A stretch of DNA of 64,000 nt from Sphingomonas sp. JC676 (GTDB lineage Bacteria; Pseudomonadota; Alphaproteobacteria; Sphingomonadales; Sphingomonadaceae), in NCBI RefSeq assembly GCF_014489075.1, contig NZ_JACTGR010000001.1, positions 1,364,001-1,428,000 of the forward strand, read 5' to 3'. The position numbers and the translations under genes are program-made. Of this stretch, positions 35,448-44,768 are shown piece after piece (positions within the stretch are counted from its first letter, which is position 1; every line of letters begins with the position of its first letter). The notes under the pieces were generated by a model. The model ran no database searches. It saw only the letters and a program-made list of their open reading frames with translations, and had not been told where the DNA came from.

Positions 35448-38364
35448 ACCATTCGTCGCGACGCATCAGCTGGTCATATTCGGTATAGGGTGCGTAATCG
35501 GGATGGAGCTTGGCAGTGAACGGTTCATCGCCGGTCAGCCACATGCGCGCTGCGCCCTCGAACTGCGCCACCGCTCGATCGACGAACTCGTTGGCCGGCA
35601 GATAGTCGCGCCGCTTCGGGTCGCACGGGCTTTCGACATAGCCGAACCCGCCGAACTTGTTGCGCGACAGCGACCAATATTCGAACCCAGTCGCCCGCCC
35701 CGCGATCCCGTCAAACCCGCCGCGCTCTGCGATCAGCCCGAGCAGCCCCAATTGCAGGCTGAACCCCTCGCGCACCGCCGCCAGGCTAGGCGGTTTGCCG
35801 GTCTTATAGTCCACGATCGCGAGGTTCCCGTCCGCCAGGCGGTCGATCCTATCGAACGTCCCGCTCAGCGCGACTCCGTCGAAAACGATCGCGCCGCGCT
35901 TCTCCACCGCCAGCACCTTCCGGGCCGGATCGGCGGCGATCTGCGTAGCGATCCAGTCGATCGCCTCCCGCAGTCGCGGCTGCCACAGCGCCCGCATCAT
36001 CGGATGGGTGCGCTCGTCGGCCAGCATCGCCTCGGCGCGCGCGCTCAATTTCTCCGGCGCGCAATCATCAATTTCAAACCAGTTCTCAAGAACCGCGTGC
36101 ACCGCGGTGCCTCGCCACGCCGCGCTCGGGTCAGCGTCGACCGGATCGAGCGGCATCAACCGCAGCATCCGCCGCGCGTAGAAGGCATAGGGGTCCGCCT
36201 TCAGCCGGTCGACTTCTGTCACCGATATCGCCTTGGGCCGCGCCGCGACCGCCGGCATCGGCGCAGGCCGCTCGGCGGGCTCGTGTGCGCCGGGATCGTC
36301 AATCCCCTTTAACCAGACCGCCAGATCGCCCGCCCGTTCCAGACCGCCGGACAGCGCCTCCAGCCGCAGCCAGAAGCGCGAGGCGATAGTGGGCGCCGAA
36401 GCGTCGCGCCGCGACCGTGTCAGCAGTACCTCGGGCGCGCCCAAGCCGCTAGCGAGGTCATGCGCCGCGAGCCCAATCCGCCGTTCCAGCCCCGGCATGC
36501 CCAGTTCGGCACGGATGCGCGGTGCCAGCCAGGGGTCGGGTGCAGGCAGGCCAGGCCAGACGCCTTCGTTGAGCCCGCCCAGGATCATCAGGTCGGCGGT
36601 CTGCAGCCGCGCCTCGATCACGCCGAGGATCGCCAGCCGTGGATGCCCACCCTGCGGCGGCCGCACCGCCGTCTCGTCCATCAAGGTACGCAGCATCAGC
36701 CCCAGCGCGTCCGGCTCAGCGAGCGCCGGCCCGTGCGCCACCTCGCGCTCCAGATCGTCGAGCAGATCGGCCACCGCGCGTCCATCCGCACGGCTCCACA
36801 GGCTGTCGCCGCCCAGCGCCTGCGCGGCCTCGCGCAATGTCGCGATCAGGGCCCGCAGAGGCTGGGGCCCGATGCCGAACAACACTTCCAGCGGCGCGAG
36901 CAGCGCGCGCGCTTCAGGCCACCACCCCTGCGCTACCCGCCGCAAATGTCCGTCACGCCCGTCCTGTTCGGCGAGATGCCGGTCGATTCCCGTCAACCCC
37001 GGCGCCGGGCGCGGACCCCTGAGCGCCCGGTCGAGCGATCGCGCGCCCTCCAGCCATTCTAGCCGCGTCTCCGGCATCACCAGCGGATGCTTGAGCAGGG
37101 TCAGCAGTGCCATCGGTGCGAAGGCCTGGCTTGCCGCATCGGCCAACGCGAGCAGCAGCGTCCCCGGCGGCAGCACAGAGAGCGGTTGCCCCGCCGAATC
37201 GTCGATCGCCAGCCCCCAGCGCGCGCAATGCGCCGCCACGCGCCGCGCCAGTGCGCGATCGGGCGTCACCAAAGCAGCGGTGCGCCCCGGCGTCTCCAGC
37301 GTCTCGCGCAGCGCCAATGCAATCGCCTGCGCCTCCTCGGCCGGGGTCGCGACCTCCAGCGCACGCACCCCGTCCAGCCGCCGCTCGGCGCGCGGGAGGT
37401 CAGTCCAGCCATGCGTTAGCTCGGGCGGCTGCATCGCCGAGGCGATCGCCCTGCTGCGTGCCGGTGGCGCATCCAGTTCGCTCGCCGCGCGCCACGAATC
37501 GAACTCGCTGCGATGCACGCCCATCCGCTCGAGCAGCAGTTTTAGATGATATTGCGGGTGCGTCTCGACGCTCCGCCGTCGGCGTCCGGTAACGGGATCT
37601 GGCGGAAACGGGCCCAGCGAGTCCCACTCGGCATCGCTGATGCCGGTCGCAAGTCCCGGCAGGACCACCATCCCCAGCGGCATCCCCGCCACCACGCGCA
37701 GCAGCCGCGCAAAGGCCGGCGCCGACGTGGTGATGCCCGCCGCGCACACGAAGCCCAGCGGTGGCGTCTGGCGCCAACGCTTCGCCACCTTGTCGAGCAG
37801 ACGCCGCCGCCGCTCGGCGAGGTCGATCCGCCCCAGCTTCGCCAGTTCCTCGGGCCAGCGCGTCAGCACAGTCTCGAACAGGGCCAGCGAGCGTTCCCAA
37901 TGCGCCGAAAGCTCGGGTCCCAGTTCCAATTCGCGCAACCGCCGCGGATGCACCTCCTCGATCAGCAACTGGTCGAGCGTCGCCGCAAGCTCGCCCGCCA
38001 GCCGCACCGCCTCCGCCGCATCCACCGGCGACCCGCTCGCCTGGATCAGCCGCGCCAGGATCATCCGCCGCTGGAGCGGCTCCACCGCCGGCGGCACCGG
38101 CTCCGCATCGTCGACCGCATCGAACACCGCCTCGTCGAGCTCGGGATCACCTACCGCGACCAGCCGCGGCAACAGCAGCCCGCCCGCGCTCGCGCGCACG
38201 AACGCGTCCTGGATCGCCCGCTTGGCGCGATTGTTGGGCAGCAGCACCGTCCCCCGCGCCAGCCGCATCGGATCGCTGCCGAACCGCCGGATCAGCCCGA
38301 TCGCCAGCGCATCGGCAAAGGCGCGGTGCGGGGGAATGGTGTAGAGGTGGAGGCGTTCGGGCAT
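35434..38364 (-). CDS. addB: Double-strand break repair protein AddB
   Basis: Partner of AddA, 976 residues. The N-terminal part is an inactive helicase-like region (GTVLLPNNRAKRAIQDAF in the first 60 residues replaces a true Walker A). The middle shows GGLNEGVWPGLPAPDPWL, a conserved AddB motif, and KAISVTEVDRLKADPYAFYARRML opens the nuclease region, which ends with LAIVDYKTGKPPS. The ATG used has no strong ribosome site; 12 more codons are possible upstream. It lies between murU and addA, an order common in alphaproteobacteria. Confidence 0.93.
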   Translation of the reverse strand: MPERLHLYTIPPHRAFADALAIGLIRRFGSDPMRLARGTVLLPNNRAKRAIQDAFVRASAGGLLLPRLVAVGDPELDEAVFDAVDDAEPVPPAVEPLQRRMILARLIQASGSPVDAAEAVRLAGELAATLDQLLIEEVHPRRLRELELGPELSAHWERSLALFETVLTRWPEELAKLGRIDLAERRRRLLDKVAKRWRQTPPLGFVCAAGITTSAPAFARLLRVVAGMPLGMVVLPGLATGISDAEWDSLGPFPPDPVTGRRRRSVETHPQYHLKLLLERMGVHRSEFDSWRAASELDAPPARSRAIASAMQPPELTHGWTDLPRAERRLDGVRALEVATPAEEAQAIALALRETLETPGRTAALVTPDRALARRVAAHCARWGLAIDDSAGQPLSVLPPGTLLLALADAASQAFAPMALLTLLKHPLVMPETRLEWLEGARSLDRALRGPRPAPGLTGIDRHLAEQDGRDGHLRRVAQGWWPEARALLAPLEVLFGIGPQPLRALIATLREAAQALGGDSLWSRADGRAVADLLDDLEREVAHGPALAEPDALGLMLRTLMDETAVRPPQGGHPRLAILGVIEARLQTADLMILGGLNEGVWPGLPAPDPWLAPRIRAELGMPGLERRIGLAAHDLASGLGAPEVLLTRSRRDASAPTIASRFWLRLEALSGGLERAGDLAVWLKGIDDPGAHEPAERPAPMPAVAARPKAISVTEVDRLKADPYAFYARRMLRLMPLDPVDADPSAAWRGTAVHAVLENWFEIDDCAPEKLSARAEAMLADERTHPMMRALWQPRLREAIDWIATQIAADPARKVLAVEKRGAIVFDGVALSGTFDRIDRLADGNLAIVDYKTGKPPSLAAVREGFSLQLGLLGLIAERGGFDGIAGRATGFEYWSLSRNKFGGFGYVESPCDPKRRDYLPANEFVDRAVAQFEGAARMWLTGDEPFTAKLHPDYAPYTEYDQLMRRDEWYGRD

Positions 38365-38472
38365 TGTCGAGAAGATGCTTACTATCTCGCGCCCCACCAA
38401 GGGAGAGGCCTCCGACAGGGGTCTGTGGATAACTGACCTGGCCCAGTTCCTCTTCTGCCGTTACGGGCCGCC

Positions 38473-39234
38473 TCACATCTCCGCCAGCACGGCCTCCGCC
38501 GCGCCGATCGCCTGGGGCGATCCGATGTCAAACCACAGTCCCTGGTGCACCAGCCCCCAAAGGCGCCCTGCCTCCAGCGCGCGGTTCCAGAACAGATTGG
38601 TCGAGAACGGCCCCTCGGGCCAGTCGCGGATCACCCGCGGCGAGAGGATCTGCACGCCAGTATAGACGAAGGGCGCCAGCCGGCCCGGCTTGCGCCGCCC
38701 GACGATCCGCCCGAACGGGTCAAGGTGGAAATCGCCTTGCCCCTTATGGCTGTTGGCACGCGCCAGCGGCACCAGCAGCAGCAGCGCGTCCATCTTCTCG
38801 TCGTCCCAGGCGGCCGCGAGTTGGCGGATCGCATCGGTCGGCCCGTCGATCCACAGATTGTCGCTGTTGACGCAGACGAACGGCTTATCGCCGATCAGGT
38901 CGCGCGCCTGGACCAGCCCGCCGCCGGTCTCCATCAGTTGCTTGCGCTCATCGGAGATGACGAGCTCGATATCCTTCACCCGCGCCCTCAGATGCGCTTC
39001 CATCTGATCGGCGAGATAATGGACGTTGACGATCGCGCGCTTGGTACCGGCCGATCGCAGCCGATCGAAGACATGGTCGATCAGCGCCCTGCCACCCAAT
39101 TCGACCAGAGGCTTGGGCCGCGTCGCGGTCAGCGGACGCATCCTTTTGCCCAGCCCCGCCGCCATCACCATCGCCGTCTCCGGCACTTCGGCACTGGGTT
39201 GGGGACGCAACGAATAGGTCGCGGAAGCCGTCAT
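38473..39234 (-). CDS. murU: N-acetylmuramate alpha-1-phosphate uridylyltransferase MurU
   Basis: Nucleotidyltransferase of 253 residues, expected to form UDP-MurNAc from MurNAc-1-phosphate in cell-wall recycling. The nucleotide loop MVMAAGLGKRMRPLT at about 22-36 and the following RPKPLVELGGR are typical for the superfamily, and CVNSDNLWIDGP carries the metal Asp. On sequence alone it could be a mannose-1-phosphate guanylyltransferase, the usual automatic label; the 4-nt overlap with the amgK stop supports MurU. With AmgK it bypasses the fosfomycin-sensitive MurA step in bacteria that have the pathway. Confidence 0.8.
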   Translation of the reverse strand: MTASATYSLRPQPSAEVPETAMVMAAGLGKRMRPLTATRPKPLVELGGRALIDHVFDRLRSAGTKRAIVNVHYLADQMEAHLRARVKDIELVISDERKQLMETGGGLVQARDLIGDKPFVCVNSDNLWIDGPTDAIRQLAAAWDDEKMDALLLLVPLARANSHKGQGDFHLDPFGRIVGRRKPGRLAPFVYTGVQILSPRVIRDWPEGPFSTNLFWNRALEAGRLWGLVHQGLWFDIGSPQAIGAAEAVLAEM

Positions 39235-40232
39235 TGCGCGGCAATCGTCATCGGGTCCCCGCGCATCTCGGCCGGTACGTTGGCGTCGAACCAGTCGGCG
39301 ACCGGCTTCAGCGCCGGATGCTTGAGGTCGCGCTCGATATAGCGCCAGACGCGCGGGCAAAGCCCCGGGTAGCGCGGCTTGCCGTCGCGCTTCCACAGCC
39401 GGGTGAAGATGCCGATGATCTTGGCGTTCCGCTGCGCGCCCAGCACATGATAGGCCACGTCGAAATCGTCGCCCGCGCCAGTGATGCGCCTGTAGCGGTC
39501 CAGCATCGCGGTCTCCAACGCCGCGTCCACGTCGCGTCGCGCATCCTGCAGCAGCGAGACAAGGTCATATGCCGGATGCCCGGCCAGCGCGTCCTGGAAA
39601 TCCAGCAGTCCCAAGCTCTCGCTGCCTTCGATCAACATGATGTTCTCGGCATGGTAGTCGCGCAGCACCGTGACGAGCGTGTGACCGTTCAGCACGGGCG
39701 CGAGCACCTTGTCCCAGGCGCGCGCATAGCCTTTCATGTCCGCATCCAGCCCGATCGCGGGGCAATACCATTCGGGAAGAAGTGCCGCCTCGCGCTGATA
39801 TTCGCTCAGGTCATAGGCGCGCGCCACGCCCGCCTCATGCCCATGCAGCCGCACCAGCAGGTCAACCGCGGCTTCGTAGAAGCGCAGCTCGCTCTCCGGC
39901 GCGGCGTCCACCGTCTCGCGCAGCCGCGCATCGCCAAAGTCCTGGAGCAGCACCAGGCCTTTCTTAAGGTCCTCATGCAGGATCGCCGGCGCCGCGAAGC
40001 CGCGCTCGCACAGCCAGCGCGCCACCGCGATGAACGGCCGCGGATCCTCCTGCGGCGGCGGCGCATCCATCAGGATCGCGCTGCGGTCATGCTCCACGAC
40101 GCGGAAATAGCGGCGGAATGAGGCATCGCCGGCGAGCGGCAGGATATGGGCTTCTCCCCAACCGGCGGCGTCCAGGAAGGCGGGCGCGGCGGCGGGCGGA
40201 TTCATGTCAGCTATTGGGGTATTTGGGGCCAT
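39231..40232 (-). CDS. amgK: Anomeric N-acetylmuramate/N-acetylglucosamine kinase AmgK
   Basis: Sugar kinase of the aminoglycoside-phosphotransferase fold, 333 residues. It has LPLAGDASFRRYFRV near 31-45 as phosphate loop, the catalytic loop VLRDYHAENIMLIEG and the metal motif GLLDFQDALAGHPAYDLV. Expected reaction: ATP plus MurNAc (or GlcNAc) gives the alpha-1-phosphate, which MurU then activates. The start used has GGAGGG 4 nt upstream and overlaps tsaE by 22 nt; later ATGs (9 codons on) are possible. The label rests on family similarity plus the murU neighbour. Confidence 0.82.
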   Translation of the reverse strand: MAPNTPIADMNPPAAAPAFLDAAGWGEAHILPLAGDASFRRYFRVVEHDRSAILMDAPPPQEDPRPFIAVARWLCERGFAAPAILHEDLKKGLVLLQDFGDARLRETVDAAPESELRFYEAAVDLLVRLHGHEAGVARAYDLSEYQREAALLPEWYCPAIGLDADMKGYARAWDKVLAPVLNGHTLVTVLRDYHAENIMLIEGSESLGLLDFQDALAGHPAYDLVSLLQDARRDVDAALETAMLDRYRRITGAGDDFDVAYHVLGAQRNAKIIGIFTRLWKRDGKPRYPGLCPRVWRYIERDLKHPALKPVADWFDANVPAEMRGDPMTIAAQ

Positions 40233-40660
40233 CGGTCCCTCCATGCCGCCGGGACCCGGGCTGTCAAGGATCGCGCGCCGTCCGGCGCAACTTCCAGGCT
40301 GAGCCACAGCGCGTCGTGCCATGCATCCGCCCCCAGCCGTTCGGGCCATTCGACGATCAGCAGCGAATCGTCGCGCGCGTCGTCGAGCCCCAGTTCCTCG
40401 GCCTCGTCCGGGTGCTCGATACGGTAGAGATCGACGTGCAGCACCGGAATCCGCACTTCGGGCGGCTCGTAGGGCTGGACGATCGCGAAGCTCGGGCTCG
40501 GCGCCTCGCCCTCCAGCCCAAGCGCCGCGAGCAGCCCGCGCGCGATGCTGGTCTTGCCGGCGCCGAGCTCGCCCGAAAGCGCGATCACGTCGCCGGCCCG
40601 AGCGACTGCAGCGAGGCGCGCGCCGAGCGCATGCGAATCCTTGAGAGAAGCGAGCCGCAT
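40211..40660 (-). CDS. tsaE: tRNA t6A biosynthesis ATPase TsaE
   Basis: Small P-loop ATPase of 149 residues that works with TsaB and TsaD to form threonylcarbamoyladenosine at position 37 of ANN-decoding tRNAs. Walker A is GELGAGKTS near 31-39, then the family motif SPSFAIVQPY and the HVDLYRIEHPDEAEELGL segment with the acidic ligand. IVEWPERLG is the last conserved patch. The ATG overlaps the divL stop as TGATG; a GTG one codon earlier is also open. Part of the divL-tsaE-amgK run. Confidence 0.93.
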   Translation of the reverse strand: MRLASLKDSHALGARLAAVARAGDVIALSGELGAGKTSIARGLLAALGLEGEAPSPSFAIVQPYEPPEVRIPVLHVDLYRIEHPDEAEELGLDDARDDSLLIVEWPERLGADAWHDALWLSLEVAPDGARSLTARVPAAWRDRWPQIPQ

Positions 40661-42999
40661 CACCCGCGCGGCAATTCCACGGTCACCAGCGTCCCCTCGC
40701 CCTGTTCGGAGATCATCTCAATCCGCCCGCCATGCGCCTCCACGAACTGCTTCGCCAGCGGCAACCCCAGCCCCAGCGCGCGCTCGCCACTGCGCGAGAT
40801 GCCGTGCTGGGCGAAGCGGTCGAACGCACGCGCGACCATCTCGCGGCTCATCCCGGGCCCGTCGTCGGACACGATCACCCGCGCCACCTTGGTGTTACCG
40901 TCGAGATGCAGCAGCACGCGTCCGCCCTCGGGGGTGCCCGCCACCGCGTGGCGCAGCAGGTGCTCGATCACCTGGCGCAGTCGTCGGGGATCGCCGGTCA
41001 CCGTGCCCGCCGTGCCGGTATCCTCCACCACCAGGTCGATCGACTTGACCTTGGCCAGCGGCGCGACGACTTCGGCCGCGCTGTTCGCCGCGAGCTCGAT
41101 GTCAACGGTCTTCCTCTCCAACGGCCCGCCCTCGCTCTGCGTCAGGTCGAGCACATCGTCGATCAGTGTCCCCAGCCGGTCGACCGAGAACAGGATCGCT
41201 TCGGCATATTCGGTGCCGTCCTTGCTCAGCTTGCCCGCGAAGCCGCCGTGCAGCATCTCGGTAAAGCCCTTGATCGAGGTCAGCGGGGTCCGCAGCTCGT
41301 AGCTCATATTGGCGACGAACGCGGTCTTCACGCGGTCCGCCGCCTCAAGCGCCTCGTTACGGTCGCGCAGCGCGCGCTCGATCCGCTGGCGGTCGCTGGT
41401 GTCGAGCATAGTCACCATCGCATTGCCATCGGGCAGCGGCACCGCGGCGATGTCGAAATGCCGTCCGTCGGCGAAGACGATACTGCTCCCGCGCTGCTGC
41501 CGGTCCTTCGCTGCCAGCCGGATCAAGTCGCCCAGGATTTCCGCGCGTGCCGGGTTGGTAAGTTTCGGCCCAGCAGCCTTAACCAGTGTGGCGATCTGGG
41601 GGTGTCCGTCCAGGAAGCTATCCTCGAAGCCCCAGACCTGGCGGAACTTGCGGTTCCACAGCTGCAACCGTCCCTTGCCGAACACACCGACCGCCTCGGC
41701 CAAGCTGTCCAGCGTCGCGGTGCGCACTTGCTGCATCTCGCCATGCTCGCGCTGCAGCTCGAATTGCTGGGTCTGGTCCTCGAACAACAGCAGGAGTCCG
41801 CCATCGGGAAGCGGCTGCGCGACGACGCGCAGATGAATGCCGGCAACGCTCCAGGTCTCTTCGACCGCCTCGGCCGCCAGGAACCATTCGCGCCGCTCCG
41901 CCTTCCATGCCGGGAAATCGCGCACGTCGGGCAGCTTGCGCGCGTCGCGCATCCGCTCGAGCACGCGGTCGAACTCGGGCCGGTCGGCGAGCCATTCTTG
42001 GCGCATCGCGAACATCCGCCGGAACGGCTGGTTGCAGAACGCGAGGCTGCGGTCCGACGCAAACTGCGCCACGCCGGCCGACATCCGGTCGAGCATCGCA
42101 CGCTGAGCATCGCGGAAGGCCCTGAGCCCGCCGCGCGCCTGCTCCAGATCCTCGATATCGACCGCGAAGCCGGCGACGCCACCGGTGGGCAGCGGCATGT
42201 CGTGGAGCCGCAGCATCCGCCGCGCTCCGTCGATCGTCGCGGGCATCGCCACGGTCTGTGGCTCCTGCGTGTCGCGCGCGATCGCGGCGTTGGCGAGGGG
42301 GCCGCCCAGCCCCTCGCCCTCGACCAACTCGAGCCCGCGCGCCACCACGTCCTCGCTATCCTTGCCCTCCACTGCGCGAACATAGGCCGAATTGACCATC
42401 AGCAGCCTGAGGTCGGGCCCGCGGTACCACATCGGCATCGGCGCCGCTTCGATCAGCGCGGTGAGCGCATCGAAGGCCGAGCGCAGCCGCGATGCCTCGC
42501 GCTGCAGTCGGTTGATTTCGTCCTGGCTCTCAGTCGCGTCGAGAAACCACAGCACGACGCCGCCCGGCACCCCCGCAATGTCGGTCGCGCGCTCGCCGAT
42601 CACCAGCAGCGCCCGCTCCGATCCGCGCGGCCGCACCGACATGCTGAACCCCCGGCCCGCCTTCTGCGCCGCCGTTACCTGATCCGCCAGCGCGGTCGAA
42701 TCCTCTGGCATCAACCCCGTGTCCGGGCCGGAAAGGTCGCTGAGCTCGCGCGGCATCCTGTCGAGCCCGAGCCAATCGCTTAGCCGTCGTGACAAATCGA
42801 TCCGGCCGTCGCTGCGCACCACCATCGCCTGCGCCGGCGACGCGCCGCCCAGCGCCTTCAGCCGCGCATTCTCCTCCAGCGTCTCGCGGGCCTCGGCGCG
42901 CGCCCGCAGCCCGGCATAGAGCACCCAGGTCGCGACGACCACGAACAGCGCCACCACGGCTCCGGCCAGCACCGCCGCCGATTGCGGTATAGCGATCAA
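40660..42999 (-). CDS. divL: DivL-like tyrosine-type histidine kinase homologue
   Basis: Cell-cycle regulator of the CckA-CtrA pathway, by homology to Caulobacter DivL. With a TTG start 6 nt after GGAGG it has 779 residues (family near 770). A single membrane helix lies at about 9-29. Three PAS-like segments follow, around APMPMWYRGPDLRLLMVNSA, SAGVAQFASDRSLAFCNQPF and AVGVFGKGRLQLWNRKF. The H-box reads FVANMSYELRTPLTSIKG, so Tyr567 (codon TAC, 41299-41301) stands where other kinases have His, the DivL signature. The N-box is IEHLLRHA, with His at both usual Asn sites, while the G1 (DDGPGM) and G2 (GLGLPL) boxes are kept, so ATP use may be poor. Longer ATG starts exist but run into the divergent gene. 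Confidence 0.88.
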   Translation of the reverse strand: MIAIPQSAAVLAGAVVALFVVVATWVLYAGLRARAEARETLEENARLKALGGASPAQAMVVRSDGRIDLSRRLSDWLGLDRMPRELSDLSGPDTGLMPEDSTALADQVTAAQKAGRGFSMSVRPRGSERALLVIGERATDIAGVPGGVVLWFLDATESQDEINRLQREASRLRSAFDALTALIEAAPMPMWYRGPDLRLLMVNSAYVRAVEGKDSEDVVARGLELVEGEGLGGPLANAAIARDTQEPQTVAMPATIDGARRMLRLHDMPLPTGGVAGFAVDIEDLEQARGGLRAFRDAQRAMLDRMSAGVAQFASDRSLAFCNQPFRRMFAMRQEWLADRPEFDRVLERMRDARKLPDVRDFPAWKAERREWFLAAEAVEETWSVAGIHLRVVAQPLPDGGLLLLFEDQTQQFELQREHGEMQQVRTATLDSLAEAVGVFGKGRLQLWNRKFRQVWGFEDSFLDGHPQIATLVKAAGPKLTNPARAEILGDLIRLAAKDRQQRGSSIVFADGRHFDIAAVPLPDGNAMVTMLDTSDRQRIERALRDRNEALEAADRVKTAFVANMSYELRTPLTSIKGFTEMLHGGFAGKLSKDGTEYAEAILFSVDRLGTLIDDVLDLTQSEGGPLERKTVDIELAANSAAEVVAPLAKVKSIDLVVEDTGTAGTVTGDPRRLRQVIEHLLRHAVAGTPEGGRVLLHLDGNTKVARVIVSDDGPGMSREMVARAFDRFAQHGISRSGERALGLGLPLAKQFVEAHGGRIEMISEQGEGTLVTVELPRG

Positions 43000-43142
43000 G
43001 GCCACCCTCCGCGGCCAGTCTTTGCAATCATCCGAATCTCTTAGGCAAAGCGCCGGCTGGCGGAAAGCAGATTGCGCGCGGGCCTGAGGCATCCGACGAT
43101 CGCGCATCGACATCGAACCAGGTTTCGCGCGAAGAACAGGGA

Positions 43143-44714
43143 ATGCGCAACGCCCATTCCCAGCCGCATCCCTCGCTCCAGGAAGCCGCACGCGCGCTGC
43201 GCGAGGGGCGGCGCGGCCGTGCCGACGCCATCCTCATCCCCTTTCTGCGGCAAAACCCGCATGACGCGAACGCGCTCGCGCTGATCGCCGAAAGCGCGAT
43301 GCTGGCAGGCGCCTATCTCCAGTCCGAAGGCTTCGCGCGCAGGGCGCTGGCCGCCAATCCGGGGCACCAGGCGGCGCGCTGGACGCTGGCGCGCGCGCTC
43401 GTGCTCCAGAAGCGCCCCGAAGACGCGATCGCCGCCGTCGAGCCGTTGATCGCGGGCGCGCCGCATGCCGGGCCGGCAATGCTCAAGGCCGGCGCGCTGG
43501 ATTCACTCGGCGACTATGAAGGCGCCCTGGCGATCTACCGGCATCAGCTCGACAGGCGGCCCGACAATCCGGCGCTCTGGGCCAGCTATGGCCATGTCCT
43601 GCGCACCGTCCGACGGATTGCGGAGGCGATCGCGGCCTATCGCAAGGCGATCGAGCTGGATGCCGATACGGGCGAGCCCTGGTGGCTGCTCGCGGCGCTC
43701 AAGGCGCTTTGGGACGAGGATGTGCCGAAAATGGAAGCCGTGCTTTCACGCCCGTTGCCCGCGGACGCGGCTTCCTATGTCCATTTCGCGCTCGGTCGAG
43801 TGCTTGACGAAGCCGGGCGGCACGAACAGGCTTTCGATCACTATGCAGCAGGCAATCGCCTGCGCTTGCCGCCCGAGTTCGATCCCGCCGCGATCGAGGG
43901 CAAGATCGAGCAGATACGCACGCTGCTCACGCCGGCCTTTCTCGCGGAGCGCCCAGGGCGGGGCGACCCTGCTCCCGATCCCATCTTCATTGTCGGTCTA
44001 CCCCGCTCGGGCTCGACATTGATCGAGCAGATATTGGACAGCCATTCGATGGTCGAGGGTACGTCCGAACTGCCGCATCTCCCGGCACTGGTCCGCGACC
44101 TGCTCGAGCAGCGCGAAAACCGGCCCGGCGCCGCTTATCCCGATCTTCTCGCCGGCCTGCCTGCGGATCGGTTCGCCGCGCTCGGCAAGGCCTATCTCGA
44201 TCGCGCCCGCCCGCACCGCAAGACCGCGAAGCCCTATTTCATCGACAAGCTGCCGCACAATTGGGAGCACATCGGCCTAATCCATCTGGCACTGCCACAC
44301 GCGCGCATCATCGATGTCCGCCGCGACGCGATGGATTGCTGCTTCGCCAATTTCCGCCATTGCTTCGGCAAGGGGCATCCCGCATCCTATTCGCTCGAGG
44401 CGATCGGGCACTATTATCGCGGCTATGTCGATCTGACCGCGCATTTCGATGCGGTCCTCCCGGGACGGATTTACCGTCTCGAGCACGAAGCACTGATCGC
44501 CGATCCCGAACGCGAGACGCGCGCCCTGCTTGAGGCCCTGGACCTCCCCTTCGAGGAAGCCTGCCTGGCGCCGCACGAGAATGCCCGCGCGGTGCGCACG
44601 GCCAGCTCCGAGCAGGTGACGCGCCCGATCAACAGCGACGGGATCGGCGCGTGGCGGCCCTATGCAGCCTGGCTCGATCCGTTGCGCCGGACGCTCGGCG
44701 ACCTGGCGCAATAG
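43143..44714 (+). CDS. TPR repeat sulfotransferase family protein
   Basis: 523 residues in two parts. Residues about 10-250 are tetratricopeptide repeats (for example NPGHQAARWTLARALVLQKRP and GDYEGALAIYRHQLDRRPDNP, quoted in part). Residues about 275-500 form a PAPS-dependent sulfotransferase fold: the phosphosulfate loop is FIVGLPRSGSTLIEQIL near 281-297, with IDKLPHNWEHIGLI and IIDVRRDAMDCCFANF further on, the latter the 3'-phosphate site. Such fusions are common in sphingomonads and often neighbour TonB-dependent receptors, as here; the acceptor is not known. Divergent from divL with a short gap. Confidence 0.85.
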   Translation: MRNAHSQPHPSLQEAARALREGRRGRADAILIPFLRQNPHDANALALIAESAMLAGAYLQSEGFARRALAANPGHQAARWTLARALVLQKRPEDAIAAVEPLIAGAPHAGPAMLKAGALDSLGDYEGALAIYRHQLDRRPDNPALWASYGHVLRTVRRIAEAIAAYRKAIELDADTGEPWWLLAALKALWDEDVPKMEAVLSRPLPADAASYVHFALGRVLDEAGRHEQAFDHYAAGNRLRLPPEFDPAAIEGKIEQIRTLLTPAFLAERPGRGDPAPDPIFIVGLPRSGSTLIEQILDSHSMVEGTSELPHLPALVRDLLEQRENRPGAAYPDLLAGLPADRFAALGKAYLDRARPHRKTAKPYFIDKLPHNWEHIGLIHLALPHARIIDVRRDAMDCCFANFRHCFGKGHPASYSLEAIGHYYRGYVDLTAHFDAVLPGRIYRLEHEALIADPERETRALLEALDLPFEEACLAPHENARAVRTASSEQVTRPINSDGIGAWRPYAAWLDPLRRTLGDLAQ

Positions 44715-44715
44715 A

Positions 44716-44750
44716 AAAGGACACGCCCGCGACCTGCGGACGTGCCCTTT
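44716..44750. terminator. Bidirectional terminator between sulfotransferase and TonB receptor
   Basis: Arms AAAGGACACG and CGTGCCCTTT pair at nine of ten positions, with a GC-rich inner stem. The A and T tails at either end allow termination on both strands, fitting the convergent arrangement of the genes. Confidence 0.7.
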
Positions 44751-44768
44751 CGATAGCTGTCGACCCGA

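Noticed and set aside
40732..42783. A 683-codon plus-strand frame opposite divL
   Set aside because: Antisense to a protein with PAS, H-box and ATPase motifs; product has no recognisable fold.
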